A DNA stretch of 41,953 bases from an uncultured Candidatus Saccharibacteria bacterium (lineage in GTDB: Bacteria > Patescibacteriota > Saccharimonadia > Saccharimonadales > AWTP1-31): NCBI GenBank assembly GCA_903946795.1, contig CAJAXB010000015.1:1-41953 (forward strand), in the 5' to 3' direction. Positions within the stretch are counted from its first letter, which is position 1. Every line of letters begins with the position of its first letter. Below the pieces are notes generated by a model. It did not search any database, had not been told where the DNA came from, and saw only the letters and a program-made list of their open reading frames with translations. This document shows positions 8,331 to 14,818 of this stretch, piece after piece. The position numbers and the translations under genes are program-made.

Positions 8331-8590
8331 AAATTATTGACTCTTTTTTGTAAACGTAAACCAACAAAAATCAATATTGCACCGGCAATTATGCCTACGG
8401 GAATACTTAATAACGAAACTATATTAACGATTGCAATTTGGGTAGAGTCTGTTTCTGGCCGCAGTATAGATCTCATTACTATTTGAAATAAAATACTTAT
8501 TATGGGAAATACGCTTAGAGTTAGAATTATGAAACCCACTTTAGTAATACGCTTGCCTTTTCTTTCCTGAGATTGACTACTTTGCGACAT
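8327..8590 (-). CDS. Small two-helix membrane protein of the glycan operon
   Basis: An 87-residue protein: a polar, basic N-terminus (MSQSSQSQERKGKRITK) and two hydrophobic helices (VGFIILTLSVFPIISILFQI and IVSLLSIPVGIIAGAILIFV), ending in basic residues. It is the first gene of the operon with the glycosyltransferase and deacetylase, overlapping the former by 4 nt. The family is not recognised; a partner role in the glycan pathway is inferred from context only. Confidence 0.7.
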   Translation of the reverse strand: MSQSSQSQERKGKRITKVGFIILTLSVFPIISILFQIVMRSILRPETDSTQIAIVNIVSLLSIPVGIIAGAILIFVGLRLQKRVNNL

Positions 8591-8672
8591 TTTTATTCCT
8601 TATGGTTACTCTGACCAACTATACCAGCTAAGGAATATACTTGGCTACGAGATAATCACTAACGGCGTACGG

Positions 8673-8759
8673 CTACATGATTAAAGATATAGCATTTACT
8701 CTGGGAGTTTTATGCGCTTCATAATCAATCCAAGAAAAGTACTCTTTCAAAAAACTACT
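8673..8759 (-). pseudogene. Out-of-frame C-terminal remnant of the YdeI/OmdA gene
   Basis: Past the stop of the gene at 8755, another minus frame reads SSFLKEYFSWIDYEAHKTPR and ends at the TAG at 8673-8675. This resembles the KEYxxWIxxAKxPETR helix that closes YdeI/OmpD-associated proteins. A run of six A sits just before the stop, so a one-base slip there would rejoin the frames. Even so, the linker of about 30 residues that normally lies between the two parts appears deleted. Confidence 0.45.
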
Positions 8760-9159
8760 GTTTTTTACTACTGTATGCAGCCCGCCATCTACCATCTTTT
8801 TTAGCAGCCTCTACATGCACCATGCCACTAGGCTGCATTCTTCCTTGAGTAAAAAGTTTTTGGACTTTAGCTACATTAATTTTAGACCACACACTCTTTG
8901 GTCTTCTCGGCGTATATCTAACTAAGTAAGATTCTTCATCATATTTATTAATAAGTCCGTCAATCCAGCCAAAGCAAAGGGCTACATCTAACGCTTCATC
9001 GTAATGAATAGTTGGTATTTTTGAATCTTTCTTATAAAAACGCAGCCAAAATCCAGTCGATTGCTGATAATGATTTGATAGCCAATTCCAGAAATCTGCT
9101 TCTGTTTCAAATGAATATACCGGTAGGTCTTTGTGTGTTAATTTTATTTTAGCATTCAC
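8755..9159 (-). CDS. YdeI/OmpD-associated family protein, truncated C-terminus
   Basis: This 134-residue protein matches the N-terminal two thirds of the YdeI/OmpD-associated (OmdA) family, sometimes called bacteriocin-protection proteins. Signatures are ETEADFWNWLSNHYQQSTGF, YDEALDVALCFGWIDGLINK and TPRRPKSVWSKINVAKVQKL, then GRMQPSGMVHVEAAKKDGRW. Homologues run about 190 residues; here translation stops at AAYSSKKQ, and the missing end appears in another frame just downstream. The gene may therefore be non-functional. It belongs to the accessory stretch between the glycan operon and the cassette array, but no 31-nt site separates it from the DUF4287 gene. Confidence 0.8.
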   Translation of the reverse strand: MNAKIKLTHKDLPVYSFETEADFWNWLSNHYQQSTGFWLRFYKKDSKIPTIHYDEALDVALCFGWIDGLINKYDEESYLVRYTPRRPKSVWSKINVAKVQKLFTQGRMQPSGMVHVEAAKKDGRWRAAYSSKKQ

Positions 9160-9215
9160 TTAAAGAACTATACATCAAGAAAACGAAAAATATAATGCAT
9201 AACAATAATCAACAG

Positions 9216-9497
9216 TTATCTATTTTTAATACCATCAAGTCGTAGCACATCGCTGTCGTCACTATGTGTACTTCCGCTATTAACATGCTTGTCATTAATC
9301 TTGGGACCATTCTTAATCACATGAACTAGTGCCATTGCGTGACCCCGTCCTAAGTCAAAGTCTTTTTTGAGCCACTCGACTATTTCACTTGGCTTTGTGT
9401 CATAGCTAAAGCCTTTTACGTGTGCTAAATCGATAAGTTCCTTAGGAGTTTTACCTGTTTTTGTTTCTATATTATCTAGATATGCTTGGAATGACAT
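9216..9497 (-). CDS. DUF4287 domain protein
   Basis: A 93-residue protein that begins MSFQAYLDNIETKTGKTPKE, the standard opening of DUF4287 proteins, and continues with KGFSYDTKPSEIVEWLKKDF and LGRGHAMALVHVIKNGPKI. A longer frame starts at 9527, but its extra residues run back into the terminator hairpin, so the ATG at 9495-9497 is chosen. TGA-TAAGAT on the minus strand ends 7 nt before it, predicting a leaderless mRNA. The function of the family is unknown. It is the gene just past the last 31-nt site (9554) and may be the oldest cassette or the native downstream neighbour. Confidence 0.88.
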   Translation of the reverse strand: MSFQAYLDNIETKTGKTPKELIDLAHVKGFSYDTKPSEIVEWLKKDFDLGRGHAMALVHVIKNGPKINDKHVNSGSTHSDDSDVLRLDGIKNR

Positions 9498-9512
9498 TAT
9501 ATATATCTTATC

Positions 9513-9540
9513 AAAAAACGGAGACAAAAGTCTCTGTTTA
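9513..9540 (-). terminator. Hairpin terminator between the 9554 site and the DUF4287 gene
   Basis: A 7-bp stem (9519-9525 with 9530-9536) with a 4-nt loop. The minus strand continues into a run of six T, so it should stop minus-strand transcription coming from the array. The plus-strand side reads TGTTTA, a weaker signal. The same AGAGAC/GTCTCT stem recurs beside tRNA-Lys. Confidence 0.75.
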
Positions 9541-9553
9541 AGTGTATGCGATA

Positions 9554-9584
9554 TTGGAGGTCCTTAGTCTTGTCCATAGCAACT
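9554..9584 (-). repeat. Cassette-boundary site R1 (31 nt)
   Basis: First of five copies of a 31-nt element. On the plus strand it begins TTGGAGGTCC and ends CCATAGCAACT. Across all copies the first seven bases, GT at columns 14-15 and GCAAC at columns 26-30 are invariant. It lies downstream of the broken HEAT gene and upstream of the DUF4287 gene. Its flank (TTTAAG, then CGATA) matches the tRNA-Lys trailer. Confidence 0.8.
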
Positions 9585-9625
9585 AAAATAAACAGAGGTG
9601 GGCGATTATATATTGTAAACTTGAT

Positions 9626-10165
9626 TTAGTCACTAGCGACTAGAGTGTTTAGCATTTTTTTGGCACGACCTGCAACTGATTTTCTGTCACTTTTTGAAAA
9701 ATTTTCTAACCTAGGAATGATCCACATTCTTAGCTTTTCATCGTCTTTTGCCCAAGCTGATAATGTTTCAATCGTCGTATTTTGAACGATCCAATCGTCA
9801 CTTTTATTAAGATTATTTTTTAGTATTTCTTTTGCCTTTTCTAGCTGTGGCTCAGACATATCATCTTCTAACCACAAGAATAATTGAGCTAGTGTCCATT
9901 GCGTAGAGGCTTGGTTGATTTTTTAAATATTTATTAGGAATTTATCGATATATGATACAAGCCAGTCAGGATGCTCTTTGCATATACGCTTCATAGCATT
10001 TGATACTCGTAATCGCACCACTTCATCATCAGAGTAGTAACATTGATATAAGTCTTCTAGCTTTTTTCTGTCGGCCAGTATTAGATTTACAACTTCAACT
10101 GTGTTGCCAAGTGAATTTGGGTGCCCACCAGTGAGCATTTCTTCAAATGTGTTGATTTTAGCCAT
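9626..10165 (-). pseudogene. HEAT-repeat protein gene broken by an in-frame TAA
   Basis: Two open frames (9923-10165 and 9626-9922) are in the same reading frame, separated only by a TAA at 9923-9925. Joined, they give about 179 residues of helical HEAT-like sequence: MAKINTFEEMLTGGHPNSLG, DDEVVRLRVSNAMKRICKEH, then stop, then INQASTQWTLAQLFLWLEDD and WIVQNTTIETLSAWAKDDEK, ending SVAGRAKKMLNTLVASD. The helices continue smoothly across the stop, so this is a nonsense mutation rather than two genes. TGA-TACAAT lies 6 nt before the ATG. A truncated 80-residue product from the first part is possible, and read-through cannot be excluded. Function is unknown. Confidence 0.75.
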
Positions 10166-10171
10166 GAGTAT

Positions 10172-10180
10172 ATTGTATCA
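10172..10180 (-). promoter_or_regulatory. Extended -10 of the HEAT-repeat cassette
   Basis: Minus-strand TGATACAAT; the hexamer ends 6 nt before the ATG at 10165. It fits the leaderless pattern of the other cassettes. Confidence 0.5.
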
Positions 10181-10210
10181 AAATTATTCCAACCAAGTCT
10201 AGAACTAAAT

Positions 10211-10273
10211 AACAGATACAAATTAGTGGCAATAGAACAGAAGTGTTGCTATTGGAACTAACAGGTATCTGTT
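10211..10273. repeat. Two-tier stem-loop with inverted copies of the site arm
   Basis: Outer stem: AACAGATAC (10211-10219) pairs perfectly with GTATCTGTT (10265-10273). Inner stem: 10224-10235 pairs with 10249-10260 with two mismatches around a 13-nt loop. The inner arms, AGTGGCAATAG (10225-10235) and CTATTGGAACT (10249-10259), each differ by one base from the right arm of the 31-nt site, in opposite orientations. It sits 10 nt from site R2, where other cassettes have a simple terminator. It may act as terminator, as a folded recombination site, or be a relic of one. Confidence 0.6.
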
Positions 10274-10282
10274 TAAATATCT

Positions 10283-10313
10283 TTGGAGGGCTATAGTAGA
10301 TGCTATCGCAACT
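10283..10313 (-). repeat. Cassette-boundary site R2 (31 nt)
   Basis: Plus strand begins TTGGAGGGCT and ends CTATCGCAACT. It overlaps the last four codons of the kinase gene, so the site supplies Gln-Leu-Arg and the TAG stop. Its middle (GTAGATG) matches R3. Confidence 0.8.
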
Positions 10314-10827
10314 GACTTGTCTTTAAACTCTGCAGGTATTCGTCAGCTTGTTTCTGGTTACGAAAAATCAATACGTTCTTATGGTTATTCCATTTATTAA
10401 TTTGTTTGTGTGTTTTTGGTAGTTCATTCTTTCTATACGTAAGAATATATCCAACAAATTCCAGTGGCAACCTCTCTTTCCAGTTTTTGGGCATTTCAGG
10501 CCTTGAATTAAAGCGATAATTCAATCGTCTTAAAATTGCATGATATAGACAAATATAGGTCGGAAAATCTAGAAAGATTATTGTGTCCGAAGCTTCAAAT
10601 CGGGCTTTAAATGTATCGTTAAAGTCACCATCAATTATCCACTTACTTCCAGATGTAGCTACTTCGATCTTCTTGTTCCAATTATTCTTGTCTGTTTTAT
10701 AGCTACCGTTAGGATCGTGATAAATGCTGTCTAAATTTATTAAAGGAAGCTTGGTTATTCTATGTAGTTTTGCGGAAAAGACACTTTTGCCAGCACCTGG
10801 GCAACCAATTACTGAAATTCTCTGCAT
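10303..10827 (-). CDS. P-loop kinase of the topology-modulation (FlaR-like) / adenylate kinase-like family
   Basis: A 174-residue protein with a Walker A loop at the N-terminus (MQRISVIGCPGAGKSVFSAK), LPLINLDSIYHDPNG, the segment KWIIDGDFNDTFKARFEASD, the Walker-B-like TIIFLDFPTYICLYHAILRR and a lid region. This matches small ATPases annotated as DNA topology modulation protein FlaR or adenylate kinase-like; the true substrate is not known. The minus-strand TGA-TATAAT lies 6 nt before the ATG, so the mRNA should be leaderless. The end of the gene (SQLR, TAG) lies within site R2, as if it were fused to the site. It is the sole gene of its cassette. Confidence 0.85.
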   Translation of the reverse strand: MQRISVIGCPGAGKSVFSAKLHRITKLPLINLDSIYHDPNGSYKTDKNNWNKKIEVATSGSKWIIDGDFNDTFKARFEASDTIIFLDFPTYICLYHAILRRLNYRFNSRPEMPKNWKERLPLEFVGYILTYRKNELPKTHKQINKWNNHKNVLIFRNQKQADEYLQSLKTSQLR

Positions 10828-10833
10828 ACATAC

Positions 10834-10842
10834 ATTATATCA
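10834..10842 (-). promoter_or_regulatory. Extended -10 of the P-loop kinase cassette
   Basis: Minus-strand TGATATAAT, a perfect -10 hexamer at 10834-10839, ending 6 nt before the ATG at 10827. No -35 is visible. Confidence 0.6.
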
Positions 10843-10884
10843 ATAAGCCGAGGGGTATTACATCTGTTTTAAGTATAATCGATA

Positions 10885-10915
10885 TTGGAGGTCCACAGTA
10901 GATGCTATTGCAACT
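10885..10915 (-). repeat. Cassette-boundary site R3 (31 nt)
   Basis: Plus strand begins TTGGAGGTCC and ends CTATTGCAACT. It lies 26 nt past the stop of the giant GLUG gene. The flank on the kinase side reads CTGTTTTAAG then ATCGATA, and aligns closely with the trailer of tRNA-Lys. It is the best match to the consensus of all five. Confidence 0.8.
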
Positions 10916-10941
10916 ATTTTTAACGGGAAGAAACAAGCTAT

Positions 10942-13900
10942 TTAGTTGTGCTTGCCAAGACCCGTATTAGGCGCTCCAACTACATTAACCGCTAAACCTG
11001 CAGGGTCAGTAATCAGACCGTCTTCTAGTCCGTCAGCATCACGGGAGCTACCGTCTTTTACAGTGTAAGTTACACGTGTTGCTGGTTGATTCTCGATAGT
11101 AATTTGCTCCAAAACTGCGTCGGCTATGGTGAAGTAAGCTCCAGTTGTTGGATTGTATTTGCGAATTGTTACTTCTCCGGGAGTAACTCCAAAGTAGGTC
11201 TGTGTGACTGTTGTCGTAAAGCCAGCCTGGCCACAATCGGCGTTAAAGCCTACTAATCCATTCGGATAGTCGTAGGCCACATCATTTGGAGCACCACCAT
11301 CAAGCTCTTGCTTGAAAAGAGCTTCGAACGTACACTCAGCTGATAGCTCTAGCTTTATAGGTTTATTGGTTTGCGGACTGATGAACGCTACACTGTTTTC
11401 AGCACAACCCAAGTCCCACTGGAGACATGGAAAGCCCTCATTATAACTGTCATATCGTGACCAAATAGCATCAAAATCAAACTCAGTCATTGGCCCGTTG
11501 GTGGTTGATTTAAAGTAATTAACATTGTTTTCAATTTTTGTGCAGTTGTCGTTACCAAGCTGATACCCACCATCCTGATAGTTATAACATGGCATATCGG
11601 GATCATCGCTGTCGGTCAGATTCCAATAAACATTGTCTACAAATGGACTTGAAGCAAGTGATATCTCGCCAATTATACCTCCAGAAATCGTGCCAACTAC
11701 AGATCCACTAGCAAACGAATCTTTAACATTGATATTGTTATTGCTTAGGTTGTGATATCCGCTAATACCGCCAACATAATTATGACTAGCGTTAACAATT
11801 TCTCCAGTTGAATAGGTTCTCTCTAGTGAGGCACCTTGTGACTGACCGACAATTCCACCTGTGTAGTCACCATTGCCCGTGACATCCCCCCTAGAATAAC
11901 TGTCGGTAATAGAAACAATATTCATATAGCCAACCAATCCACCTACATAATAATTACCCTCAACACTTCCGGTGGCGTACGATTGATTAATAGATCCATC
12001 ATAAATTGCCCCAACCAGACCACCAGCATTACTATTGCTTGTAAGTACGTTTCCGGATGCGCTTGATTGACTAATTTCAGAATTATCATATAATTCGCCG
12101 GCCAAACCGCCAGCTGTACAGTTAGCTGTAACATTTCCGGTTGCCTGAGTCCCGATTATGTCTTTAGCCCTATTGGATCCAACAACACCCCCTGCATTAC
12201 AACTACTTACCGTCACATCAACATCGGCTGATGAATCTACGATAGTACTGTTTGATGGATTATCGGTGCCGACGTATTCACGCGTGTTCCAGGTGTCTAG
12301 ATATGACTTGTTTTCAGGGGTGTCAGGATACTGAGTATTTAGGTCATAGGTGCCCATCCCTTGGTACGGCAGAGGATCGACATGCGTACCAAGTGTACCC
12401 AGATTTGCATGCTTATACAGTGCTTGGTTGTTAAGTATAAAGCTGCGTTCTTTTCCTTCTGGGACGGCGTTATATGGGAATTCAACATTTAGCTGGTCGC
12501 CATAGCGCATAACTGCATATTGATCATCTTTGCTTTGTAATAGCGGCGTGACGTCACCGTATTTGGTGAACTTACCATATTGATTCTTAAACTGAGTAGC
12601 TGGATAGGGCTTTACATCGTAATAGTCGTGGTCGTTAAAATGAGATCGATCAATTGCTGTAAACCCATGGAAATCAAGATCAACCGACTCTGGCTCGTAG
12701 GTATTTGTTTCTACAGGAACTTGTGGAGAAGTATCGATGGCAAAGTAGTTGGCCTGCAAGGTGTCGAAGCCGACTTTTACTTGATAGTTGTCACTGAGGA
12801 ACTTACCGGTCAGATCAATAGTTCGAAGCCTTGGTGAGCCATCACTACCAATGTCGTTTTTGTTATAAATCTCTACCCAGTTACCGTTTTGATCTTTTAC
12901 CTGAACGGTACGCAACTTACTCTCTGGAGTCTCATCGTAATTTCGAGCACCACGCATTACAAGCTGAACATTCTCGTCCTTACTAGCCGAAAGGTCGCCG
13001 AAGTCCATGACCCAATAGTTAACTTTACTGTCGTCTTTGTAACTCCATTTGTCGTCGTAGCTTCCGAGACTGTCTTTGCAGTCATTACCGTATTTGTCTA
13101 CACAGGACTGCATAGTATTTGTCGGGGTGTCGCTGATTGTCCTTAGATCGTCTTTTGTAGTATTACGGAACAAGGGCGATACAACGCTGTAGCCTGGCTG
13201 ATGGTCGAAAGTCATCAATGATAATTGGTCGTAGTAGACAATCTCGTTATATTCCTGCGCAATCTTCATGGAATATTTGCCGTCTTTTGGCGCCAAAGCA
13301 CTTTTGTCTATCTGGGCTAAATCTTCAGCATTAGTATAGCGAGGTAACTGACCTCCGACATCATCTGTATAGATATACTTACTTCCGTTCCAGGTATAGA
13401 CAAGCGGACTAGAGTTGTCTAGGTTGCCGATCGGCACATGCTGACCAACTAGACCACCAGAGGTACGATATCCATTAACCGTTCCGCTGGCATGGACGTT
13501 TTCGAGGTGCCCTACCAAACCACCGGCCACAGCTCCGACATACCAATCTCCTGTAATATCAGCATTGGATAGGGTGAAGTTCTCTACGGTTGCGCCATCA
13601 TCAATGACTCCAAACAGCCCAATGTTGCTCTGGTTGGGACGATCTATGAAAAGACCCGAAATAGTAAAGTTTTGGCCATCGAATGTTCCGGTAAACGAGG
13701 TTGGCGAACCTTGGTTACTATAGTAGGTGCCGATTGGCTCAAATCCATAACCATCTCCCCATATACCAACATTGTTAAAACCCGGAGTACCTGGATTAGT
13801 TAGCGAACAATCGATGTCATTGCCTAGGATGTAATCTTCGTTTAGAGGATAAGCGTTGTTGATACCTATTTGAGCCAATTCATCACACGTATTTATTTCT

Positions 13901-13998
13901 ATCTCACCTACGGCATTCACATTAGGAGGAAATGCATTGAACCCAATTAAACTACTAAAAATTAAGGCAATAAAAAATGCCTTCACTCTTTTAAACAT
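10942..13998 (-). CDS. Chimeric GLUG-repeat secreted protein with inserted CRTAC1/ASPIC-type module
   Basis: A 1018-residue secreted protein. The chosen ATG follows AAGGGGA (SD); a longer frame to 14037 lacks an RBS. The signal peptide is MFKRVKAFFIALIFSSLIGF. GLUG repeats occupy about residues 30-195 and 600-850 (GGLVG, GGIVGQ cores). Between them lies a foreign block: YTWNGSKYIYTDDVGGQLPR, DKSALAPKDGKYSMKI, YYDQLSLMTFDH, TIDLTGKFLSDNY, then KFTKYGDVTPLLQSKDD and a PYQGMGTYDL plus NTREY end. This follows the module found after ASPIC/UnbV domains in CRTAC1-like surface proteins. A choice-of-anchor-U-like domain (RKYNPTTGAYFTI, KDGSSRDADG) and APNTGLGKHN close it, with no membrane anchor. It is array-borne; an adhesin or partner-binding role is inferred. 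Confidence 0.85.
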   Translation of the reverse strand: MFKRVKAFFIALIFSSLIGFNAFPPNVNAVGEIEINTCDELAQIGINNAYPLNEDYILGNDIDCSLTNPGTPGFNNVGIWGDGYGFEPIGTYYSNQGSPTSFTGTFDGQNFTISGLFIDRPNQSNIGLFGVIDDGATVENFTLSNADITGDWYVGAVAGGLVGHLENVHASGTVNGYRTSGGLVGQHVPIGNLDNSSPLVYTWNGSKYIYTDDVGGQLPRYTNAEDLAQIDKSALAPKDGKYSMKIAQEYNEIVYYDQLSLMTFDHQPGYSVVSPLFRNTTKDDLRTISDTPTNTMQSCVDKYGNDCKDSLGSYDDKWSYKDDSKVNYWVMDFGDLSASKDENVQLVMRGARNYDETPESKLRTVQVKDQNGNWVEIYNKNDIGSDGSPRLRTIDLTGKFLSDNYQVKVGFDTLQANYFAIDTSPQVPVETNTYEPESVDLDFHGFTAIDRSHFNDHDYYDVKPYPATQFKNQYGKFTKYGDVTPLLQSKDDQYAVMRYGDQLNVEFPYNAVPEGKERSFILNNQALYKHANLGTLGTHVDPLPYQGMGTYDLNTQYPDTPENKSYLDTWNTREYVGTDNPSNSTIVDSSADVDVTVSSCNAGGVVGSNRAKDIIGTQATGNVTANCTAGGLAGELYDNSEISQSSASGNVLTSNSNAGGLVGAIYDGSINQSYATGSVEGNYYVGGLVGYMNIVSITDSYSRGDVTGNGDYTGGIVGQSQGASLERTYSTGEIVNASHNYVGGISGYHNLSNNNINVKDSFASGSVVGTISGGIIGEISLASSPFVDNVYWNLTDSDDPDMPCYNYQDGGYQLGNDNCTKIENNVNYFKSTTNGPMTEFDFDAIWSRYDSYNEGFPCLQWDLGCAENSVAFISPQTNKPIKLELSAECTFEALFKQELDGGAPNDVAYDYPNGLVGFNADCGQAGFTTTVTQTYFGVTPGEVTIRKYNPTTGAYFTIADAVLEQITIENQPATRVTYTVKDGSSRDADGLEDGLITDPAGLAVNVVGAPNTGLGKHN

Positions 13999-14079
13999 TA
14001 ATTTCCCCTTTGTTTTGTAACTCGCAAGCACTACCAAGCCCTTTATTCCTACCTATTAGCACTATTGTATCAATAAACA

Positions 14080-14316
14080 TTAACGCTTTCCAACAAAGCC
14101 GGTATTTGGTGTACTTACAACTTGCGATGCGAGCCCTGCTGGATCGGCAATTTGTCCTGGCTCATCGTCCATGTCTAAATCTCCTCCGTCAGTTATTTGA
14201 TACGAAGCAACTGTAACTATATGGCCGTCGATGGTTACTTCTTCTAGTGTAGCTCCGTATGTGCCGGTTAGGTTGAAATAGATATTTGTGAATGGATTGA
14301 ATTTACGGACAATTAA
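14080..14316 (-). pseudogene. C-terminal fragment of another GLUG-type surface protein
   Basis: The minus frame reads IVRKFNPFTNIYFNLTGTYG, EEVTIDGHIVTVASYQITDG, DPAGLASQVVSTPNTGFVGK, then Arg and stop at 14080-14082. It has no start codon; a TAA precedes it at 14315-14317. The order matches the last 85 residues of the intact GLUG gene next to it (RKYNPTTGAYFTI, DPAGLAVNVV, APNTG). The fragment begins about 16 nt from site R4, where a promoter and terminator would be expected. A deletion starting near the site therefore removed everything but the tail. Confidence 0.8.
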
Positions 14317-14332
14317 TTATGTACTTAGATAG

Positions 14333-14363
14333 TTGGAGGGCCATCGTGAACGCTATTGCAACT
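14333..14363 (-). repeat. Cassette-boundary site R4 (31 nt)
   Basis: Plus strand begins TTGGAGGGCC, identical to tRNA-Lys over these 10 nt, and ends CTATTGCAACT. The DUF952 gene stops inside it (CAG TTG CAA TAG). The flank on the other side lacks the hairpin and promoter seen beside most sites. Confidence 0.8.
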
Positions 14364-14724
14364 GTAATAATTGCGATGGAGCTATAAACATGCCGTGAGA
14401 ATTCTTTTTCAATGCTATTTCGTTTATAACTGCATTTGTATTTAGTGCACCATAAATATGAGGGAAAAGTCCATCACGACCACTCAGGGCTTTTTCAAAT
14501 TTTACCTCAGCAGTAACTTTATCTGTATCAACTACAAGTAGGATTAAATTATCAAAATTTCTAAAATGACGATTAGCTATGTCAATTGTTTGATTGGGAT
14601 TTGAGCAATGAATAAAACCTACTTCATCTAGTGTCGAGGTAACAGTCGATTGTACATACTTTCCTGACTGCCTAGCTTTTTTCCAGACTGAATCTTGAGC
14701 AATTACGATTATTGGTTTTTGCAT
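14353..14724 (-). CDS. DUF952 domain protein
   Basis: The 123-residue protein shows the DUF952 pattern: SVWKKARQSGKYVQSTV, the hallmark DEVGFIHCSNPNQTIDIANR, LILLVVDTDKVTAEVKFE and LFPHIYGALNTNAVINEI. Family members are small cytoplasmic proteins of unknown activity, sometimes linked to glutathione-S-transferase-like or ADP-ribosyl folds without proof. TGT-TATTAT (hexamer 14731-14736) ends 6 nt before the ATG, directly behind the upstream terminator. The last codons, CAG TTG CAA TAG, belong to site R4. It is the only gene in its cassette. Confidence 0.9.
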   Translation of the reverse strand: MQKPIIVIAQDSVWKKARQSGKYVQSTVTSTLDEVGFIHCSNPNQTIDIANRHFRNFDNLILLVVDTDKVTAEVKFEKALSGRDGLFPHIYGALNTNAVINEIALKKNSHGMFIAPSQLLQLQ

Positions 14725-14730
14725 AAAGAT

Positions 14731-14739
14731 ATAATAACA
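14731..14739 (-). promoter_or_regulatory. Extended -10 of the DUF952 cassette
   Basis: Minus-strand TGTTATTAT, hexamer 14731-14736, gap of 6 nt to the ATG. The region where a -35 would lie is occupied by the terminator hairpin. Confidence 0.55.
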
Positions 14740-14760
14740 AAAAGACGCTTTCGCGTCTTT
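14738..14760 (-). terminator. Hairpin terminator between R5 and the DUF952 gene
   Basis: A perfect 8-bp stem, AAAGACGC (14741-14748) with GCGTCTTT (14753-14760). On the minus strand the loop is a GAAA tetraloop, and T-rich sequence follows. It closes the cassette nearest the tRNA and abuts the next promoter. Confidence 0.8.
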
Positions 14761-14774
14761 GAAGCATAAGCGTT

Positions 14775-14805
14775 TTGGAGGTCCATTGTCTTGTCTATCG
14801 CAACC
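14775..14805 (-). repeat. Cassette-boundary site R5 (31 nt)
   Basis: Plus strand begins TTGGAGGTCC and ends CTATCGCAACC. Its middle (GTCTTGTC) matches R1, so the five sites fall into at least two subtypes. It lies 14 nt past the stop of the membrane protein gene. Confidence 0.8.
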
Positions 14806-14818
14806 GAGATCAAGTTTG

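Noticed and set aside
9626-10165. Two separate small genes, or a recoded TAA
   Set aside because: The frame and helix pattern are continuous. TAA is a normal stop elsewhere in the window (for example the giant GLUG gene), so recoding is unlikely.
9554-14805. Integron attC sites
   Set aside because: The repeats lack the RYYYAAC and GTTRRRY ends and the double inverted repeat of attC, and no integron integrase is in the window. The layout resembles an integron, but the site is different.
9554-14805. CRISPR array (31-nt repeats)
   Set aside because: Spacing between copies runs from about 0.4 to 3.5 kb with whole genes in between, and no cas genes are seen.
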